Positions 8,853-16,487 of a stretch of DNA of 64,000 nucleotides are shown here, one piece after another. The position numbers were made by a program, and so were the translations under genes. How positions within the stretch are numbered: position 1 is the first letter of the stretch; every line of letters starts with the position of its first letter. This DNA is from Oscillospiraceae bacterium (GTDB taxonomy: Bacteria > Bacillota > Clostridia > Oscillospirales > Ruminococcaceae): assembly GCA_021201235.1 (NCBI GenBank), contig JAJQFI010000020.1, forward strand, positions 186,001 through 250,000, given 5' to 3'. The notes beneath the pieces are model-generated. The model was given only the letters and a program-made list of their open reading frames with translations, was not told where the DNA came from and did no database searches.

Positions 8853-9938
8853 TTACGACACCTTAAATTCCCGCGAAAATTCGGAGCGATAGCTCCCCTG
8901 CTCCGCTTTGGTGAAGTGCCACAGCTTTGTGGCTCTTTCGGTCAGCTCGGCATTCCGAACCGCAAGCGGCGAAATTTTTGAAAGCTCCATGAGCGAAGTT
9001 GAGACGGGGATGCTCCCCTTCTTCTTGATTTCGCCTAAGATTTCGATGCCGTTCGCATTGGCGGCTAAGATTCTCGCATATGGAGGCTCAGTTGCCGTTT
9101 CGCCGCTCCTGATTCCAAGAGCCGCCTGCAGGACTTCACGGCGAACCCTCGCATGGGTGACGTTTTTCGTCTTCACCATATCATAAAGCTCATTGAGGCT
9201 CGACGCCTGCATGGCGTATTTTTTTATTCTTGAGTTATCGCTATCCTGAAACGCCGCAAGACTGAGAATAAGTTGCTCTGCGTTTTCTATAAAAGCTAAA
9301 TCCTCTGGAACTTCGGGGACGAAATCTGAGATATCCTCGCCGTTCCGTAGCATTTTCCGAATCTTCATAGCCGAGACAGTATCGGCAATTTCGGAGCTAT
9401 CATGGGCGACGTTTCTCTGAACGGTAAACGGCATGATGCCGGTATTTTTCAGCTTGCGGATATATTCGATTGCAAGAGTATTGTTTGCGCCACTGAGTAT
9501 ATCGTCGCCGAGAAGCTTTGCGGTCGCCTGAGGATAAGTGAGCCCGTCGGACATAAGAGCCTTGATTTCGGCGGGATTTATATTGCCGATGGCATCGGCG
9601 CAGGCTTGAAGCTTTGATACATCCCCGCACTCGGAGCCGAAGGAAAGCGCACCGACACAGCCGAGCCTCGAAAGAATGCTCACACCTGCCCGAGCGAAAT
9701 CCTCGGCACTCGAAAGCGAATAGGGCATCGGGAGCTCGAGCACCAAATCAACGCCATTCTTAACGGCTACTCTTGCCCGACTTCCCATATCGCACACAGC
9801 AATGTCGCCCCGCTGGACGACGTTTCCGCTCATCACGGCGATTATGCGGTCATATCCGGCTTCTCGGGTCGCCCGAATCTGGCGCATATGCCCGTTGTGG
9901 AAGGGATTATATTCGGCGATGATGCCCGCTGTTTTCAC
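8853..9938 (-). CDS. tmcAL: tRNA(Met) cytidine acetate ligase
   Basis: TmcAL (formerly YlbM) uses acetate and ATP to make N4-acetylcytidine at the elongator tRNA-Met wobble position. The 361-residue protein shows the nucleotidyltransferase signature 'EYNPFHNGH' at residues 9-17, 'SGNVVQRGD' at about 37-45, and 'DLVLELP' further on, as in the family. Its substrate acetate links it to ackA two genes away. Its start overlaps the stop of the upstream glycosylase gene by 4 bases, so the two are translationally coupled. Confidence 0.93.
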   Translation of the reverse strand: MKTAGIIAEYNPFHNGHMRQIRATREAGYDRIIAVMSGNVVQRGDIAVCDMGSRARVAVKNGVDLVLELPMPYSLSSAEDFARAGVSILSRLGCVGALSFGSECGDVSKLQACADAIGNINPAEIKALMSDGLTYPQATAKLLGDDILSGANNTLAIEYIRKLKNTGIMPFTVQRNVAHDSSEIADTVSAMKIRKMLRNGEDISDFVPEVPEDLAFIENAEQLILSLAAFQDSDNSRIKKYAMQASSLNELYDMVKTKNVTHARVRREVLQAALGIRSGETATEPPYARILAANANGIEILGEIKKKGSIPVSTSLMELSKISPLAVRNAELTERATKLWHFTKAEQGSYRSEFSREFKVS

Positions 9939-10741
9939 GCTTCCTCACTCCTAATGTAATCAAATAGGAATAACTGTGCTATTCCCTCGATGCCCTTGGT
10001 GCACTCGGGGAGCCCGTCGGGATAGTACTTCACGACGGCACGTTTTATCCACACATCGACCGGGAACGCCTCCATAAAGCCGAGCCCATAGAGAAGGGTG
10101 CAGTCGGCAACTTTATTGCCTACGCCGCAGATTTTCATAAGTTCCTTCTTTGCGTCGGGATAGGGCATCTTGCGGCAAGCTTCCAAAGAAATCTCTCCCG
10201 ACGAGACCATTCTTGCGGCATCTATAAGATACCTTGCCCGATAGCCGGAATGAAGAAACTGTAGGCTTTCGGAGGTCTCGAGTGCCAACTCCTCCGCCGT
10301 CGGGAAGCCGCCGAAGTGCTCGACGAGCTTCGAAAGAATGCTCTTTATCCTCGGGATATTGTTGTTCTGCGAGATGATGAAGGCGATGAGCCCTTCCCAC
10401 GGGTCCTGCCGGAGGATTCGCAAACCCTCGCACTTTTCGCAGGCAAGCTTCAGGGTCGGATCAACGCTCAGCCGTGCCCGAATCTCTCCCCAATCGGTTC
10501 CCAAGTCGAAATAGTCGTACCAGACGTTTTTAAAGTCGTCTTCCGAGGTGTTCTCAAAGAGAATCCCGCCGTCATGCTCGGATATGTAGAGCTCACGGTT
10601 GACATAATAGCCGTGGTATCTCCCCTCGCCGACAGCCTCCCACCTGAAAGCTTGCCCGCAATCAAGGGTTTTCCCAAGATTCAGGTTGTCGACCTTCAGG
10701 AGAACGCCGGCGTCGGTAATTTCATAGTTCACGTCAAGCAT
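9935..10741 (-). CDS. 8-oxoguanine DNA glycosylase, OGG1 type
   Basis: A 268-residue HhH-GPD glycosylase that should remove 8-oxoguanine from DNA. The N-terminal TBP-like domain ('LDCGQAFRW', residues 26-34) is the OGG_N type. The helix-hairpin-helix segment 'CGVGNKVADC' supplies the catalytic lysine K210, and 'FPVDVWI' supplies the catalytic aspartate D229. Both key residues are intact. It overlaps tmcAL by 4 bases and the upstream DUF6062-like gene by 8 bases, so the three form one operon. Confidence 0.93.
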   Translation of the reverse strand: MLDVNYEITDAGVLLKVDNLNLGKTLDCGQAFRWEAVGEGRYHGYYVNRELYISEHDGGILFENTSEDDFKNVWYDYFDLGTDWGEIRARLSVDPTLKLACEKCEGLRILRQDPWEGLIAFIISQNNNIPRIKSILSKLVEHFGGFPTAEELALETSESLQFLHSGYRARYLIDAARMVSSGEISLEACRKMPYPDAKKELMKICGVGNKVADCTLLYGLGFMEAFPVDVWIKRAVVKYYPDGLPECTKGIEGIAQLFLFDYIRSEEA

Positions 10742-11423
10742 CTCTTCCCGTCAAAAACTTGATTGCCCGCTCGATTGAATCCCTCGAGTTGCCCCAGTCG
10801 GCATCCGGTCCGGAATTTCTGTAATCATACATCGAGCAGTAGTGGGAGACGTCGTCGTAGAGCTCTTTTGAGTATTTTCCGGCGAGGTCGATGCAGGTCG
10901 AGATAAATCCGGACTGATATTTCTTGTTCATGTCACTCTGGGCTTTTGAAATAAGTATCTCGCAATCGCGCATGCAGATATAAGGCTGTTCGGCAAAGAG
11001 GCGGCGGAAGTCCTCCGAGTTCTCGTACATGTCGAAGACGGTCACCATCAGCCGCTCCATTCCCCAGTCGACCTTGGAGCAGACAAAGCAGGAGTGGTCA
11101 TACTCGCCGATTGCCTTCTGTTTCTTCGAGGTCGAACCAAAGAGCCCCTTCTTCTCGAAGACATCGCGGTTGATGGTCTCAAGATGCGTCTGGAGCATAA
11201 GCGCCAACGAAAGGCGGTTTTTCTGCTTTAACATCATGTTATAGTGCTCACGGCAGAAGCCGAGGCGGTTGGTCTCGATTCTGACGTCCGGCTCCATCAT
11301 GGCGGCGCCCATTATGTATTCAATGGTCCTCTGTTCGAGCATTTCCCGCATGGTGCAAATAGGGCACCCGCACTTCGGCTCGAAGATTTCGTTTATCGGT
11401 ATGGTCAATATGCTTTCACGCAT
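10734..11423 (-). CDS. Cysteine-rich protein, DUF6062-like
   Basis: A 229-residue soluble protein with regularly placed cysteines: C18, C20 and C23 (KCGCPIC), C57 with H60 (FCREH), C112 and C115 (SCFVC), and C150 and C154. This looks like two or more metal sites, probably zinc or an iron-sulfur cluster. I recognise the pattern as DUF6062. It is the first gene of an operon with the OGG1-type glycosylase and tmcAL, overlapping the glycosylase by 8 bases. A role in DNA or RNA repair or modification is inferred only from that context. Confidence 0.75.
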   Translation of the reverse strand: MRESILTIPINEIFEPKCGCPICTMREMLEQRTIEYIMGAAMMEPDVRIETNRLGFCREHYNMMLKQKNRLSLALMLQTHLETINRDVFEKKGLFGSTSKKQKAIGEYDHSCFVCSKVDWGMERLMVTVFDMYENSEDFRRLFAEQPYICMRDCEILISKAQSDMNKKYQSGFISTCIDLAGKYSKELYDDVSHYCSMYDYRNSGPDADWGNSRDSIERAIKFLTGRDA

Positions 11424-11455
11424 GGCGATTCCTTCTTTCGGGGATATTTGATTCT

Positions 11456-11484
11456 ATTATAGAATATTTGCGGGGAGTTTGCAA
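11456..11484 (-). promoter_or_regulatory. Promoter of the DUF6062-glycosylase-tmcAL operon
   Basis: On the minus strand: TTGCAA, a 17-base spacer, then TATAAT. It lies about 35 bases upstream of the first start codon and is the only good promoter seen for the three overlapping genes. Confidence 0.75.
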
Positions 11485-11494
11485 GGGGCTACTC

Positions 11495-11523
11495 TTGTCA
11501 ACCTCTCAATTTCATAGTAAAAT
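11495..11523 (+). promoter_or_regulatory. Promoter of the sigma factor gene
   Basis: TTGTCA, a 17-base spacer and TAAAAT on the plus strand, about 55 bases before the start codon. It is divergent from the operon promoter at 11456-11484, with the two -35 boxes only about 10 bases apart. Confidence 0.6.
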
Positions 11524-11578
11524 AAATGTAACGTGAGGGCAGAAAACCGTGTCTATATAGGTGAAAGGGCGTGAGAGC

Positions 11579-12409
11579 TTGGACGACAATCTGATTATTG
11601 ATTTATACTGGGCGAGGTCCGAAGATGCCATTGGCGAGACCGATAAAAAATACGGCTCCTATCTCGGGACGATTGCCTATAACATTCTCTATAGCCACGA
11701 GGACGCAGGTGAAGCGGTCAACGATACATATCTTCGTGCGTGGGACAGCATGCCTCCCGAAAGACCGAATATCTTGTCCGCATACCTCGGGAAGATTACC
11801 CGCCGGATTTCTCTCAACAAGCGAAGAGACCGAAGAGCCGAGAAGCGAGGCGGCGGGGAGATTGATTTGGTTCTGGACGAGCTTGCAGAAAGCTTGCCGT
11901 CAAAGTCTTCCGTTGAAGAGGAAGTCGACGCAAAAGCTCTCGGCGAGGTCGTAAACAGGTTCTTAGGCGGGCTCAAAGAAACCGAGCGCGACATGTTCCT
12001 GCGGCGCTACTGGTATATGGATTCGATTAGCGACATCGCCGCGATGTTCGGTTGTGGGGAAAGTAAGGTCAAAACGACACTCTTCCGCATCCGCCAGAAA
12101 CTGCTTGCAGTCATGGAAAGCGAGGATGGTCTACCGACACGTTTGCAATCGTTTATGTCGAATACTATACCGAGTATGACCATACTCTTACGCCAATTGA
12201 GGACGGTTATACAGCAATGTGGCTATGGATGGAAAAGTCTGAATCGACAGGCGACTGGCTCTACTACGACGGTAGAATGGGAATCCACTATCGTGGCATC
12301 TTTAAAGAAGCAGAATAAGCACTATTCATACCGCCTGAGCCACATTGAGATTTCTTGTCCACGCACAAAATATACGCTTAGTATACCCTATTTTCAACTT
12401 CCCTGTTGA
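11579..12409 (+). CDS. Sigma-70 family RNA polymerase sigma factor with a foreign C-terminal extension
   Basis: An ECF-size sigma factor. Region 2 is around 'AGEAVNDTYLRAWDS', and region 4 includes 'LGGLKETERDMFLRRYWYM' and the helix-turn-helix 'SISDIAAMFGCGESKVKTTL'. A TTG start at 11579 is favoured because AAAGGG lies 9 bases before it; a GTG at 11561 is in frame. The sigma part should end soon after 'RIRQKLLAVMESE' (near 12124). Instead the frame runs on for about 94 codons of sequence that is not protein-like in this frame but is in another one. This points to a deletion that fused the end of the sigma gene to the tail of a following gene. The sigma domains themselves are intact, so the protein may still work. 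Confidence 0.75.
   Translation: MDDNLIIDLYWARSEDAIGETDKKYGSYLGTIAYNILYSHEDAGEAVNDTYLRAWDSMPPERPNILSAYLGKITRRISLNKRRDRRAEKRGGGEIDLVLDELAESLPSKSSVEEEVDAKALGEVVNRFLGGLKETERDMFLRRYWYMDSISDIAAMFGCGESKVKTTLFRIRQKLLAVMESEDGLPTRLQSFMSNTIPSMTILLRQLRTVIQQCGYGWKSLNRQATGSTTTVEWESTIVASLKKQNKHYSYRLSHIEISCPRTKYTLSIPYFQLPC
12130..12318 (+). pseudogene. C-terminal remnant of a gene lost by deletion after the sigma factor
   Basis: In the frame shifted by +2 from the sigma gene, 62 codons from 12130 to a TAA at 12316-12318 read like real protein, rich in Tyr, Asp and Trp ('EYDHTLTPIEDGYTAMWLWM', then 'GDWLYYDGRMGIHY'). There is no start codon or ribosome binding site. The most likely source is the 3' end of the gene that once followed the sigma factor, for example an anti-sigma or secreted partner like that at 62.6-63.8 kb. 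It does not match that protein's C-terminus by eye, so the identity stays unknown. Confidence 0.5.
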
Positions 12410-12660
12410 AAAGTCGGTTGAAAGTGTTGAAAATCAGAACCTTAATTAAGCTTTCCTGTTGAAAACTCCGTTTAAAAGTTGAGAAATCGGCTGTAAATCG
12501 CGATTTGGTTTTAAACCGAACATAAAAGCCCGGATTTACGGGGCGTATATTTAAGATATACATGCGATTTTCAGGGAGTTTTCAACCCAGATTTTTCAAG
12601 ATGTCGGTTTTAAGCGGGTTTTGTCGGATTTGCGAAGCCCGTTTAAAAGTCCGTTTTTAA
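12386..12660. repeat. Intergenic region with repeated GTTGAAA words and a hairpin
   Basis: This gene-free stretch is AT-rich and holds about six copies of the word GTTGAAA or close variants, on both strands. The first pair forms a perfect 8-bp hairpin (12391-12398 with 12405-12412). Related blocks 'cctgttgaaaagtcgg' and 'cctgttgaaaactccg' are about 60 bases apart. No convincing open reading frame or promoter was seen here. Its function is unknown. Confidence 0.5.
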
Positions 12661-12676
12661 ATAACTTTAAATCCCG

Positions 12677-12706
12677 AACCCGCAGTTTTGCGGGTTTTTA
12701 TTTTTT
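12677..12706 (+). terminator. Rho-independent terminator
   Basis: An 8-bp stem (12677-12684 with 12689-12696) with a 4-base loop is followed by a T-rich tract. It would end transcription coming from the broken sigma factor locus before rlmB. Confidence 0.75.
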
Positions 12707-12823
12707 AGGGGGAGGAATTTGGGACTAATATGCAAGCGAGGCGTATATACTTTCTTAAGTGTTTTTACTTCCCGAAAAATGCAAAAAATATTTGAAAAAA
12801 CGCTTTTATTTACGGCGTACATG

Positions 12824-12832
12824 TGATATAAT
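12824..12832 (+). promoter_or_regulatory. rlmB promoter, extended -10
   Basis: TGATATAAT is an extended -10 element (TGnTATAAT) about 31 bases before the rlmB start. No good -35 box lies 17 bases upstream, which fits an extended -10 promoter. Confidence 0.6.
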
Positions 12833-12863
12833 AGCTTTGTATAAACATATGATGAGGCATAGT

Positions 12864-13739
12864 ATGGACAAAAATAATAACTATAAAAGAAACAGCCGTC
12901 CGAACGGCGATAAGCGATATACAAACAATAAGAAATCCGATACGAGAAAGCCCGAAAGACAGGACAGGCGGGACAAGCGCGAGGAGATTAACGACGAAGA
13001 CGATTATCCCGTCGAGATGATTGTCGGGCGCAACCCCGTTATCGAGGCTTTGAAGGCTGAGAAGCCGATAGACACGATATACATCGACAAAGAAGCGACC
13101 GGTTCCATCTCGGTTATAGTCAAGCTCGCAAAAGAGCGTGATATCGTCACAAAGCAGGTCAGTCACGAAAAGCTGACGGCGATGTCCCGCATGACGAACC
13201 ATCAGGGCGTTGTCGCAATGGGTGCGTGCGCACAGTATGCCGAGATTTCGGACATACTGGCGCTTGCGAAGTCGAGAGGCGAAGACCCGTTTGTCATCAT
13301 CTGCGACGAAATAAACGACCCGCACAATTTGGGCGCAATCATAAGAACAGCCGAATGCTCGGGCACTCACGGAATCATAATCCCGAAGAGGCGGTCGGCA
13401 TCGCTGAGCGGCACGGTTTATAAGACTTCTGCCGGAGCGGCAAGCTGGCTCCCCGTGGCGAGGGTTCCCAATATTCCGGCGGCTATTGATGAGCTGAAAG
13501 AGAACGGCGTCTGGATTTACGGCACCGACGCAAGCGGCGAGCAGTACGACAAAGCGAATCTGACGGGACCCATCGGGCTTGTAATCGGCTCGGAGGGCGA
13601 AGGAATGGGGCGCCTCGTCAGCGAAAAGTGCGACTTCATGCTGAGCCTGCCACTAAAGGGCAAGGTCAACTCGCTCAACGCTTCCGTTGCCGCGGGAATC
13701 TTCATGTATGAAGTGCTCCGCCAACGGTCTGCAAAATAG
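12864..13739 (+). CDS. rlmB: 23S rRNA (guanosine-2'-O)-methyltransferase, TrmH/SpoU family
   Basis: A 291-residue SPOUT methyltransferase expected to methylate the ribose of a 23S rRNA guanosine (G2251 in E. coli). The start at 12864 is preceded by GATGAGG; a longer frame from 12759 lacks support and would overlap the promoter. About 45 basic, Asn/Arg-rich residues come first. The SpoU substrate-binding domain follows ('VGRNPVIEAL'), then the three knot motifs: 'NDPHNLGAIIRTAE', 'GLVIGSEGEGMGR' and 'LPLKGKVNSLNASVAAGI'. It ends in TAG 43 bases before the next gene, which is probably co-transcribed. Confidence 0.94.
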   Translation: MDKNNNYKRNSRPNGDKRYTNNKKSDTRKPERQDRRDKREEINDEDDYPVEMIVGRNPVIEALKAEKPIDTIYIDKEATGSISVIVKLAKERDIVTKQVSHEKLTAMSRMTNHQGVVAMGACAQYAEISDILALAKSRGEDPFVIICDEINDPHNLGAIIRTAECSGTHGIIIPKRRSASLSGTVYKTSAGAASWLPVARVPNIPAAIDELKENGVWIYGTDASGEQYDKANLTGPIGLVIGSEGEGMGRLVSEKCDFMLSLPLKGKVNSLNASVAAGIFMYEVLRQRSAK

Positions 13740-13782
13740 TATAAATACTCAGTTTCTATATAAATATTTTCCGGAGGTCAAA

Positions 13783-16389
13783 ATGTCTGATAAAAACTTA
13801 TCTGTCGAGGATATACTCGAAGAATACTCACATAAAACAGTCGGAAAAAGCACATCCGAGGATACGTTTGACCTCGATGCAATTTTGAACGGCACCTCTA
13901 AATCCACCACACCGGCAAAAACCGAGGTTATCGAGGACGTTCTCGAAGTCGGCGATAATAGTTTTGTATTCGACCCGGCAAGCCTTGATGAGGCGGTCGC
14001 CTCTTCTTCTGCACCTGTGCCGTCGGCGCCAACTCCGAGCGTTCACTACCCGGAGCCCGAGCCGGAGCCCGAACTGGAACCGGCAGTCGAAGCGGCTACG
14101 ATTGACATCGACTCACTCCTGTCCGAATCGCATGATATCGGGAGCGAAAACCTTGCTGACGACCTCGACCTTCGTCACGGCGGCGAGACCGTTCAGGGCA
14201 CCGTCGAGATGGAGAAGGCTCTTGAGAAGGCGAATATACAGTCAAAGTCTGAGCCCGTTGCTCCCATTCAGGAACCGACGCCCGAGCCCGAGCCCGAACC
14301 CGTTCTGAAGACCGCTAAGACCTCATCCTCGAGCGAACCGGAGATTCACCCGATAACCGGCAAGAACGCCGACGAGATGATAATGCAGGATCTCATCAAG
14401 CTCAAAAATGAGCGCGGCGCACCGAAGCCGAAGAAGCAGAACGTCGACCCCGTAAATCGCGCGTCGATTGACGATATAGACCTCGGGATGGACAAGAAGA
14501 TTATCCCGAACACCGAGGTGGGTCTCGACGAGAACGCCACCGAGGAGGAAAAACTTGCCTACCTCAATGCCAAGCGCCGCGAGAGGGTCAAGCAGTTCAT
14601 CGCCGAGTCGGAGGAGCAGGAGAAGCAGGAAAAGAAGACAATCGACGATTTCGAGAGCTTCGATCAGGCTCAGGACATGGCGAAGAGCATTTCTTCGCTC
14701 AAGTCGAGCCTTGTGGTAAGGCTCTGTGCGCTTGTCATAGCTTCCCTTCTGTCGGCTTACATAACGATTGCGACCGACATGGGCTTGACGCTCATCCCGA
14801 TTCTCACCCAGGCTACGTCCTATGTATTCGCAAACGTTATAATCGGGCTTGTTGCCTGCTTCGTTTCCTACACCGTCATATCTGTCGGGCTCAAGAAGCT
14901 CTTCACGATGAAGGCGGACAGCGACAGTCTTGCCGCGATTTCGATGATACTAAGCCTTGTTTCGGCTGTGGCGCTGTTGGCGGATACCGGAGTCGTCCAG
15001 ATGAAGCTTGTGAACGTCTATATCAGCGTTTCAATCTTCGGGCTTCTTGTGAACACGATAGGAAAGCTTCTTATCGTCACGAGAACCGAGCGGAATTTCA
15101 GATACATTTCCGGCGGATATTCGAAATATGCCGCCATGCACATCGACGACGAGGACGTCGCGAGCAAGTTCACAAAGGGCGCTCTCACCGACTTCCCCTC
15201 TCTTTCGACCTCAAGAAAGACCGAGTTCGTCACCGACTTCATCAAAAACAGCTATTCAGCCGACCTGACCGATTCCTTCTGCAAGATATTCGTTCCGGTT
15301 GTGACCGTCATTTCGATTATCGTCGGAGTTATAACGGCGTTTGTCTATCCGGTTGAGATTACCGACACCGCATCAAGGATTTACTATGCACTCTCCTGCG
15401 CCGCAGGGACGATGGCGCTCTGCTCGGCTATGGGCATGATGCTCGTCACGAACATCCCGCTCGCCAAGGGCTCGAAGAAATACTTGCAGTCGTCGGCAGT
15501 AATGCTCGGCTATTCGGCGGTTGACAAGTTCGCCGACACCAATTCGGTTCTCGTCGACGCCGTAGACCTCTTCCCCGACGGAATGGTCGAGATTGTGAAT
15601 ATCAAGCCAGTCCGCAAGACCCCGATTGAGGACGGCATCCTCTATGCCGCTTCCCTCTGCTGTCAGACCGAAAGCATCTTAAGACCCGCATTTTACAAGA
15701 CCATCAAGGGCAAGACCGAAATGCTCTATCCCGTCGAGAGCTATATCTACGAGGACGGCTTGGGGCTTTCCGGCTGGATTGAGAATCAGCGTGTGCTTTT
15801 CGGCAACAGAACCCTCATGGAGAGCCATTCGATTGAAGGTCTCCCGACCCTCGAAAAAGAGCAGTCCTATGCCAAGGGCGACAACATCGTTTATCTGTCG
15901 ATTGGCGGGGCTCTTGCAATGATATATGTCGTCAAGCTCAAGGCTTCGCTGTCCGTTTCGAAGGCTTTAAGAGACCTCGACAAGCAGAAGATAACCGTTA
16001 TCCTCCGCTCGGTCGATTCGCTCCTGAGCATCACCAAGCTTTCGGAGCTCTTCGGTGTCAAGCCGACAATATTCAAGCTCCTGCCGTTCAGGTATCATTC
16101 GGATTACGACGCCCAGACATCCTACGTCGCCTCGATGTCCTCGCCGATGATTTATTCGGGAAGGTTCTCATCGCTCGCGATGCTCCTCTGCGGCGCCAAG
16201 AAGCTCCAGCGCTCGGCGGCGGTCGGCGTCACGATTCAGGCTCTTGCCTCGGTAATCGGCGTAATACTCGCTGTTATATTTGCAATAGTCGGCTCCTTCG
16301 GCGGAACCCTGACGGCAACGACGGTGCTTGTCTACAACCTAATCTGGACAGCGATAACCGCCGTGGTGCAATCAATATCGAGAACATAA
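13783..16389 (+). CDS. Degenerate P-type-ATPase-like membrane protein
   Basis: An 868-residue protein that starts at ATG 13783 after a perfect GGAGGT. The first ~300 residues are acidic and low in complexity, with Pro-Glu runs near residue 90 and again near 195. Then come several membrane helices and a C-terminal part whose outline follows P1B-type ATPases. 'VLVDAVDLFPDG' (D592) occupies the place of the DKTGT motif. 'GLGLSGWIENQRVLFGNRTL' resembles the nucleotide-binding domain. 'VILRSVDS' (about 741) takes the place of TGDN, and no GDGxND is found. ATP-driven transport is therefore unlikely. It may be a regulatory or scaffold derivative. The family assignment is inferred from motif order only. 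Confidence 0.7.
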   Translation: MSDKNLSVEDILEEYSHKTVGKSTSEDTFDLDAILNGTSKSTTPAKTEVIEDVLEVGDNSFVFDPASLDEAVASSSAPVPSAPTPSVHYPEPEPEPELEPAVEAATIDIDSLLSESHDIGSENLADDLDLRHGGETVQGTVEMEKALEKANIQSKSEPVAPIQEPTPEPEPEPVLKTAKTSSSSEPEIHPITGKNADEMIMQDLIKLKNERGAPKPKKQNVDPVNRASIDDIDLGMDKKIIPNTEVGLDENATEEEKLAYLNAKRRERVKQFIAESEEQEKQEKKTIDDFESFDQAQDMAKSISSLKSSLVVRLCALVIASLLSAYITIATDMGLTLIPILTQATSYVFANVIIGLVACFVSYTVISVGLKKLFTMKADSDSLAAISMILSLVSAVALLADTGVVQMKLVNVYISVSIFGLLVNTIGKLLIVTRTERNFRYISGGYSKYAAMHIDDEDVASKFTKGALTDFPSLSTSRKTEFVTDFIKNSYSADLTDSFCKIFVPVVTVISIIVGVITAFVYPVEITDTASRIYYALSCAAGTMALCSAMGMMLVTNIPLAKGSKKYLQSSAVMLGYSAVDKFADTNSVLVDAVDLFPDGMVEIVNIKPVRKTPIEDGILYAASLCCQTESILRPAFYKTIKGKTEMLYPVESYIYEDGLGLSGWIENQRVLFGNRTLMESHSIEGLPTLEKEQSYAKGDNIVYLSIGGALAMIYVVKLKASLSVSKALRDLDKQKITVILRSVDSLLSITKLSELFGVKPTIFKLLPFRYHSDYDAQTSYVASMSSPMIYSGRFSSLAMLLCGAKKLQRSAAVGVTIQALASVIGVILAVIFAIVGSFGGTLTATTVLVYNLIWTAITAVVQSISRT

Positions 16390-16395
16390 AACCTC

Positions 16396-16427
16396 ATCTG
16401 TCTCACATTTGTGGGACAGATTTTTTT
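16396..16427 (+). terminator. Rho-independent terminator after the P-type-ATPase-like gene
   Basis: An 11-bp stem with one G-U pair (16396-16406 with 16411-16421), a 4-base loop and seven T. It separates the rlmB unit from the lipoprotein gene. Confidence 0.88.
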
Positions 16428-16487
16428 CGAAATCATGCAATAATTCGGGGGTCTAATCGGTATTATATATGAAAGGAGTTTTGCACT

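Noticed and set aside
12378-12563. 61-codon minus-strand frame in the gene-free region
   Set aside because: No ribosome binding site, and it consists of the repeated GTTGAAA words; the product is basic and low in complexity.
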